A stretch of 46,669 nucleotides of DNA from contig CAZXLH010000018.1 in NCBI GenBank assembly GCA_964641455.1, positions 1 to 46,669 of the forward strand. Direction: 5' to 3'. The position numbers and the translations under genes were made by a program. Positions within the stretch are counted from its first letter, which is position 1; every line of letters starts with the position of its first letter. Source of the stretch: DTU015 sp964641455 (GTDB lineage: Bacteria; Bacillota; Sulfobacillia; Fermentithermobacillales; Fermentithermobacillaceae). Of this stretch, positions 42,743-46,669 are shown in pieces. Below the pieces are notes generated by a model, which made no database searches, was not told where the DNA came from, and saw nothing but the letters and a program-made list of their open reading frames with translations.

Positions 42743-43474
42743 CTAACCTTGCCGCTTCCCTTTCGTCTTTCTTCTGGATGCCTGGCTGTCTGTAACCCTA
42801 ACAGGAAGGATTGAAGTGACCATTTCTTGCTCGGCCAATTGGGCCAACAGCGGGCTCATGTCTGCCGTGTCGTCAAGTATGAAGTGAATTCCTACAAGCC
42901 CTTCGTCAACATCGCGCCGGAGTTCTACAGACTCGATGTTGAACCCGGATTCGGCGATAATGGTGCTTACATGTGCAAGGACGCCTACTTTATCATGACA
43001 GACAAGATCAAGGGGAACGGCATCTTTCTTAGAGCGGAGCAACCGGCGTTCTACCAGTTCAAGCACATACATAATCATCAAACCGCACCCTGTGGCCAGC
43101 GCTGCCATAGAAGTCATCCCCGCACCTGCCGCCAGCCCTATGGCCGAAGACAACCACAAACCGGCAGCCGTGGTAAGCCCGCGGACAACGTCCCTTCTGA
43201 CGAATATAAGGCCGGCGCCAATGAATCCTACTCCGCTTACTATCTGGGCAGCTACCCGGGAAGGATCAAAAGATACATTGGGGCCTATTGCGTCTGTGAA
43301 ACCGTACCGGCTTACCACCATAATAAGAGCGGCACCAAGTCCCACCAGGGCGTAAGTCCTTAAGCCTGCATCTTTGTTGCGAACCTCCCGTTCCAGGCCC
43401 AGGAGCGCCGTCAAGAAGCCTGACAGAAGTATTCGTCCTGCGAGTTTGAGCCAAAGCCTGTTTTCAGGACTCAT
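42743..43474 (-). CDS. MgtC/SapB-family membrane protein with ACT domain
   Basis: 243 residues. The N-terminal half has four to five hydrophobic segments with ALLGLEREVRNKDAGLRTYALVG and GVGFIGAGLIF (both classic MgtC blocks) and GLTTAAGLWLSSAIGLAAGAG. The C-terminal part, from about residue 150, is a soluble ACT-like domain (VGVLAHVSTIIAESGFNIESVELRR). MgtC proteins act in Mg2+ limitation or modulate ATP synthase in pathogens; in environmental bacteria the role is unclear. ATG 43474 is preceded by AAAGAGGTG; earlier in-frame starts exist. The basic tail RRKTKGKRQG is unusual. Confidence 0.88.
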   Translation of the reverse strand: MSPENRLWLKLAGRILLSGFLTALLGLEREVRNKDAGLRTYALVGLGAALIMVVSRYGFTDAIGPNVSFDPSRVAAQIVSGVGFIGAGLIFVRRDVVRGLTTAAGLWLSSAIGLAAGAGMTSMAALATGCGLMIMYVLELVERRLLRSKKDAVPLDLVCHDKVGVLAHVSTIIAESGFNIESVELRRDVDEGLVGIHFILDDTADMSPLLAQLAEQEMVTSILPVRVTDSQASRRKTKGKRQG

Positions 43475-43614
43475 GGGGGACACCTCTTTAAGCATTGTCA
43501 GCACTAACAGTATATGTGGAGATAGCCGGTTTTCGTACCGGAAAGCAGTATTGCCACATTGTACGCGGAATAAGGAAGTAACACCACGAAGATAACCTTG
43601 TGAAGATTGCGAAA

Positions 43615-43655
43615 GGGCTCATATTTCGATAATACCTAACGGCTAATTTGAGCCC
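43615..43655 (-). terminator. Weak hairpin after the XRE module
   Basis: GGGCTCA and TGAGCCC, with additional AT pairing, form a hairpin downstream of the leftward membrane protein; TTTCGC follows on the minus strand. The rest of 43475-43728 is without a supported gene. Confidence 0.35.
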
Positions 43656-43728
43656 GACGTTCCTACTGTCCAGTGTTTGAGATACCGTAAACGTATGAAT
43701 TCCTTACAAATACAATGTGCGAAAGGTT

Positions 43729-44155
43729 TCAACCTTCTTCCCCATTACCGAGACATCTCACTTTGTAAACATAGGCTGCACCAACCAAAACCCACGCCGA
43801 ATTGATTAACAGCCTTGCTCCATGCTCTGAAAGGGACCGGCCGCTGATCAGGCTGTAATCATTAACAACTAACTCAGCTATTCCCCAAATAAGGAGAACC
43901 AGGCCCAGTACTCCTAGAATTCCATAGAAGATCCGGTTCGCCTTCTGCTCTAAGTCTGTTACTCCACGCAAAATCATGTCGATCATGCAGTATGCACTTG
44001 CACCTACAATAATTAGAATGTTTCCCCACATGCCTTCCACAAAGTTTATGCCGACGCTTTTCATGAAAGCATCGATAAGCAGGTATATTGAAGAAGCCGT
44101 TGCGAAACACTATGCCTCTAAGATACAACTGCCTTTCATCAAGCTGATTGTTCAT
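43729..44155 (-). pseudogene. Frameshifted small membrane protein, partner of the XRE regulator
   Basis: From ATG 44155 the frame reads MNNQLDERQLYLRGIVFRN and then becomes a meaningless tail. In the next frame, from about 44100 to the stop at 43729, the sequence continues as a membrane protein: ATASSIYLLIDAFMKSVG, then VEGMWGNILIIVGASAYCMIDMIL and a second and third helix. Joining the two gives one ~140-residue protein with the DERQ...RN start typical of small membrane proteins encoded after XRE regulators in Bacillota. A single-base indel near 44095-44105 explains it; sequencing error is not excluded. Confidence 0.7.
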
Positions 44156-44161
44156 AGAATC

Positions 44162-44359
44162 CTACCCCTCTCCAAACAAGTCGTCCAGACTCTTTTCAAG
44201 CACCTTGCAGATTTCCCTGCATAACTTTATGGTGGGATTATAGTCACCGTTTTCAATTGCATTGATTGTCTGCCTTGAAACACCTACCGCTTCGGCCAAG
44301 TCTTTTTGAGTCATGTCCTTCAACGCTCGTGCAGCCTTTAGTTTTAGATTCTTTGACAA
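44162..44359 (-). CDS. XRE-family (Cro/CI-like) helix-turn-helix regulator
   Basis: 65 residues from the TTG at 44359, set by AGGAGGTGGGAGC immediately upstream; the long open frame beyond has no site. The helix-turn-helix is MTQKDLAEAVGVSRQTINAIE at residues 16-36, followed by NGDYNPTIKLCREICKVLE and LDDLFGEG, a compact type common in Bacillota. It should bind its own promoter region (see the palindrome at 44394-44427) and control the membrane protein that follows six bases later. Confidence 0.9.
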   Translation of the reverse strand: MSKNLKLKAARALKDMTQKDLAEAVGVSRQTINAIENGDYNPTIKLCREICKVLEKSLDDLFGEG

Positions 44360-44393
44360 GCTCCCACCTCCTAAAATCAGCCTATCAGATACG

Positions 44394-44427
44394 CGACATA
44401 ATGTCAAATATATCTTACTATATGTCG
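44394..44427 (-). promoter_or_regulatory. Palindromic operator overlapping the XRE promoter
   Basis: CGACATA and TATGTCG form an inverted repeat with 20 bases between, and GACATAATGTC inside (44395-44405) is itself nearly palindromic. On the minus strand TTGACA at 44407-44402 is a good -35 with TAGGCT 17 bases further as a weak -10. A regulator bound here would cover the -35, so auto-repression is likely. Confidence 0.55.
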
Positions 44428-44698
44428 TCCCCCACTGTGCTGCAAGTCGAGTATATTTGAATACCGGTCTAATCCTTAGGGGTAGATTTGCGGGATCGAT
44501 TCTGAACAAGCCTAAGGAATTTCGTCTCAGAAGAGAATGACCGTTACTATTAGACACACAATCATCATTGAGAACCAAAATACGATCCAGGCCTCCGATA
44601 GAAACTGTAACCATGATATAGACAAACGAAAGGTTTACCTAAAAGTAAAGACGGCATTGACCGCTCGCTATCCTCACTGATCACGTTTGTGGTTCGTA

Positions 44699-44887
44699 TC
44701 AGTTGAGATATTGGACAAAATAGCAGAGGGTTAAACGTTTCTTGAAAGAATCCTCTCTCATTGCCAAACACAGGAGATGGGTAGGCCGGGTCATTGCCAC
44801 GTAGTGTTGCCGCAGTTGCCTCACCGTAGCCAAATCCGCCGTTCCTTTACCCGGTTTCTTGCCGGTCAACCACGTAACACTCTGGTA
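44699..44887 (-). pseudogene. C-terminal remnant of a UvrD-type helicase
   Basis: The minus-strand frame contains LRQHYVAMTRPTHLLCLAMR, which matches motif VI of UvrD/Rep-like superfamily I helicases, and ends about 25 residues later. Upstream it is open for only about 35 residues before a stop, inside the 3' end of the zinc-ribbon gene. So just the end of the gene is left. The parent was probably a defence or repair helicase. In 44360-44698 no other gene is supported. Confidence 0.6.
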
Positions 44888-45162
44888 TTAAAAGCACCTC
44901 TAGTCATTACATATGCTTCTTTACTTTTTCTTTTTAAAGTAACTCTTGTAGCTAGCTGCTTACTGCAATTGGGGCAAAATAATGCTCCCGGTTTCTTGGA
45001 TAGATCGACGGAACTTTTAATAATTCTCTTAACATACATCCTCAATAAATTTCCTTTGCCCACTTTTTGATACAGAGCAATATCGGTTTTGCAGTAGCCA
45101 CAGCAGATCAATAGAGTATGACTACCTTTAACTTTCCTATAATAGGGGTTTTTGTAAATCAA
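44866..45162 (-). CDS. Small zinc-ribbon protein
   Basis: 98 residues from the TTG at 45162, preceded by GGAGG with eight bases spacing. It has two cysteine pairs, LLICCGYCKTDIALYQKVGKG and ALFCPNCSKQL, which would bind one zinc, with the long basic segment LLRMYVKRIIKSS between and the end RKSKEAYVMTRGAFNTR. I recall similar short zinc-ribbon proteins in many Bacillota, but no function. The basic residues suggest nucleic-acid contact. The 3' end overlaps the helicase remnant. It is divergent from the damaged helicase gene to the right. Confidence 0.7.
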   Translation of the reverse strand: MIYKNPYYRKVKGSHTLLICCGYCKTDIALYQKVGKGNLLRMYVKRIIKSSVDLSKKPGALFCPNCSKQLATRVTLKRKSKEAYVMTRGAFNTRVLRG

Positions 45163-45198
45163 ATAATCGCCCTCCAAGGATCCTTCCAAATAACCTAG

Positions 45199-46456
45199 CC
45201 TAACGAAAACTGTTCCTTCCCAATTATAACTGACTGTTTAGAGGCTATTGTAAGCGGTCACAAAAAGCGCCTAGTTATTGTCGGTGACTTCAGACAACTC
45301 CCTCCTATAGCCCAATCATCGGCTGTAACAGCAAAAAAATACCTGTCAACAGACATCTTTGAGTTTCTCAATATACCCGCAACCGTAGACAGCGGCGAGT
45401 GGGATCCCAGGCTGCATATCCTGTGTGAGCAACATAGGATGAACCCTGCCATCTCACAGCTGGTCAGTAAACCTGTATACAACGGCTTACTCAAAGATGC
45501 ACCTCAGGTCAAAAAGCGAAAAACCGGTACCTATAACCCAGGTCCCAAACACCCAGCACTAATCGTAGATACGTCTAACCTGGGATGCTTCTGCTTAAGA
45601 GACCCATCAAAAAGATCATACTCAAGGTTCAACGCACTGCTCGATATCATAATAGCAGACATCATCGGAAGCAATGCAGTAGGAATCATAACCCCCTATG
45701 TGCTACAAGGCAGGTTAACCAACCGTCTTGTATTCGAACTTGGGCTCAGAGACAGAATCGTATGCTCTACAGTCCACTGATTCCAAGGCTCTGAACGCCA
45801 GGCCATAGTGCTGGATACAGTTGACTCAACCGGAGTACGCAATGCCGGAAGGCTGATCAAAGGCGGACACGACTCTGTGGCAATGAGGCTTCTCAACGTA
45901 GCCATAACCAGAGTCAGAGAAAAACTCATAATCGTAGCCGACAAAACCTGGCTAATGCCAAGGCTGGATGAAAGTAATGTTCTGTATTACGCACTAAGCA
46001 CCCTCCCTGCAATAGATGCCATAGACCTGATTCATGACACCGGGCCTCCGTTCTTTGGAGACTTACTGCACGGAAAACCTCTTTTCCAAGATGTGCTTAA
46101 ATCAGTATTATTGGCGAAACAATCTCAAAATCGATGCCGGTAAATCAGTAGGCAAATTAGCCGAATTCCTTGGAAATATCAAATGCCCTGAGTGCAACAA
46201 ACGCATGGAAGTACGAAAAGGCCGGTACAGCTATTTTCTCGGCTGCTCCGGTTACCCTTATTGCAATGGAATGAGACCCATCGAAGCGGAATGGGTTCAA
46301 CAGTACATAGTCATCTTTGAACCAGGCGGTGAAATACTCACATGTCCAAACTGCGGCTCGCCTATGAAGGCAGTCAGGGGTCGAAGAGGAGTGTTTCTGT
46401 CCTGCTCAGCCTACCCCGCCTGCAGATACACCAAGGGGCTTGAGGTGATATTGTGA
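45199..46456 (+). pseudogene. Superfamily I helicase pseudogene with C-terminal topoisomerase-type zinc ribbons
   Basis: The frame starts after a TAG, without Walker A, at motif III (RLVIVGDFRQLPPIAQ). It continues with CEQHRMNPAISQLV and GIITPYVLQGRLTNRLV, then a TGA at 45778-45780 within TVH*FQGSE, where an Arg (CGA) is usual, then LLNVAITRVREKLIIVAD (motif VI). At about 46110-46140 the frame shifts, and the C-terminus follows with two zinc ribbons: CPECNKRMEV...CSGYPYC and CPNCGSPM...CSAYPAC. The N-terminal half is lost, so the gene is inactive. Family: AAA_12-type helicases with topoisomerase zinc fingers. Confidence 0.82.
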
Positions 46457-46609
46457 GGTTCGGGTTGTTGTCTATAAAGAGCGATTATGAATTTGATACC
46501 GAACAGAGGAGTAAAAAATAGTTTCGTAGAAGGGGTTCCCACGTAGGAGATTTCGGATAAGCAAAAGACAAGAGTCCACGACTAGCCGATTGGACCGGAG
46601 GTAAATTCA

Positions 46610-46669
46610 ATGGCTATTCCAGGATTTCAAGATACGATGCTCCCAGTAATGAGGCTTGCACAAGATGGA
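46610..46669 (+). CDS. mrr: Mrr-family restriction endonuclease, first 20 residues
   Basis: The last 60 bases encode MAIPGFQDTMLPVMRLAQDG, which closely matches the start of the winged-helix N-terminal domain of Mrr-type modified-DNA restriction endonucleases (MAIPDYQ--MLPLL pattern). ACCGGAGGTAAATTCA provides a good ribosome site. The catalytic domain is outside the window. It lies 153 bases after the helicase pseudogene, in keeping with a defence island. Confidence 0.75.
   Translation, partial: MAIPGFQDTMLPVMRLAQDG

Noticed and set aside
1..46669. CRISPR arrays, tRNA or rRNA genes
   Set aside because: No regularly spaced repeat arrays or tRNA/rRNA-like sequences were found on reading both strands.

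Overview
The window looks like a chromosomal segment of a strictly anaerobic, Clostridia-like member of the Bacillota. The main clues are a flavodiiron protein followed by a flavin reductase-rubredoxin fusion, strong AGGAGG-type ribosome binding sites, frequent TTG/GTG starts, a TPP riboswitch with a terminator, lipobox lipoproteins, and a regulator resembling the TM1266 iron-only hydrogenase family. The genus cannot be told from the sequence. No tRNA, rRNA, CRISPR array or intact transposase gene was seen.

Layout. 1-2.5 kb: end of an ABC-2 permease, a decayed stretch, and an MFS exporter. 2.7-5.6 kb: first copy of a four-gene membrane cassette (minus strand, order D'-C'-B'-A'). 5.6-9.1 kb: a HAD phosphatase, then thiD-thiM-thiE behind a TPP riboswitch. 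9.15-9.24 kb: a REP/REPIN-like palindrome. 9.2-12 kb: first TldD/TldE pair. 12.3-14.4 kb: a small membrane protein and UDP-glucose dehydrogenase. 14.7-19.2 kb: a GntP-type permease, a 3-hydroxyacyl-CoA dehydrogenase and an exported FMN/FAD reductase. 19.7-22.4 kb: second TldD/TldE pair. 22.7-30.7 kb: MATE exporter, polysaccharide-type flippase, asparagine-synthetase-like enzyme without the glutaminase cysteine, ATP-grasp ligase and C69 dipeptidase. 31-32.6 kb: MurJ-like flippase. 32.8-35.8 kb: second copy of the four-gene cassette (D-C-B-A). 36.8-38.8 kb: FprA plus high-molecular-weight rubredoxin. 38.9-43.5 kb: GNAT, a NitT/TauT-type ABC transporter with a TM1266-like regulator, and an MgtC protein. 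43.7-46.7 kb: an XRE module with a frameshifted membrane partner, remnants of two helicases, a zinc-ribbon protein and the first 20 codons of an Mrr-type restriction endonuclease. This last part looks like an eroding defence island.

The best candidate for an undescribed system is the A-B-C-D cassette. The same four unrelated membrane-associated proteins occur twice, about 30 kb apart, in the same order and orientation, and conserved motifs can be seen between copies in every subunit. Each set has two multi-pass proteins (A and C) and two membrane-anchored proteins with a large soluble domain (B and D; D resembles what I recall as DUF6754). One copy of D has lost its N-terminal membrane anchor. 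The function is unknown.

A second theme is peptide handling: two TldD/TldE pairs, a C69 dipeptidase, an ATP-grasp ligase and an amidotransferase-like enzyme coupled to a flippase. A shared pathway is only an inference.
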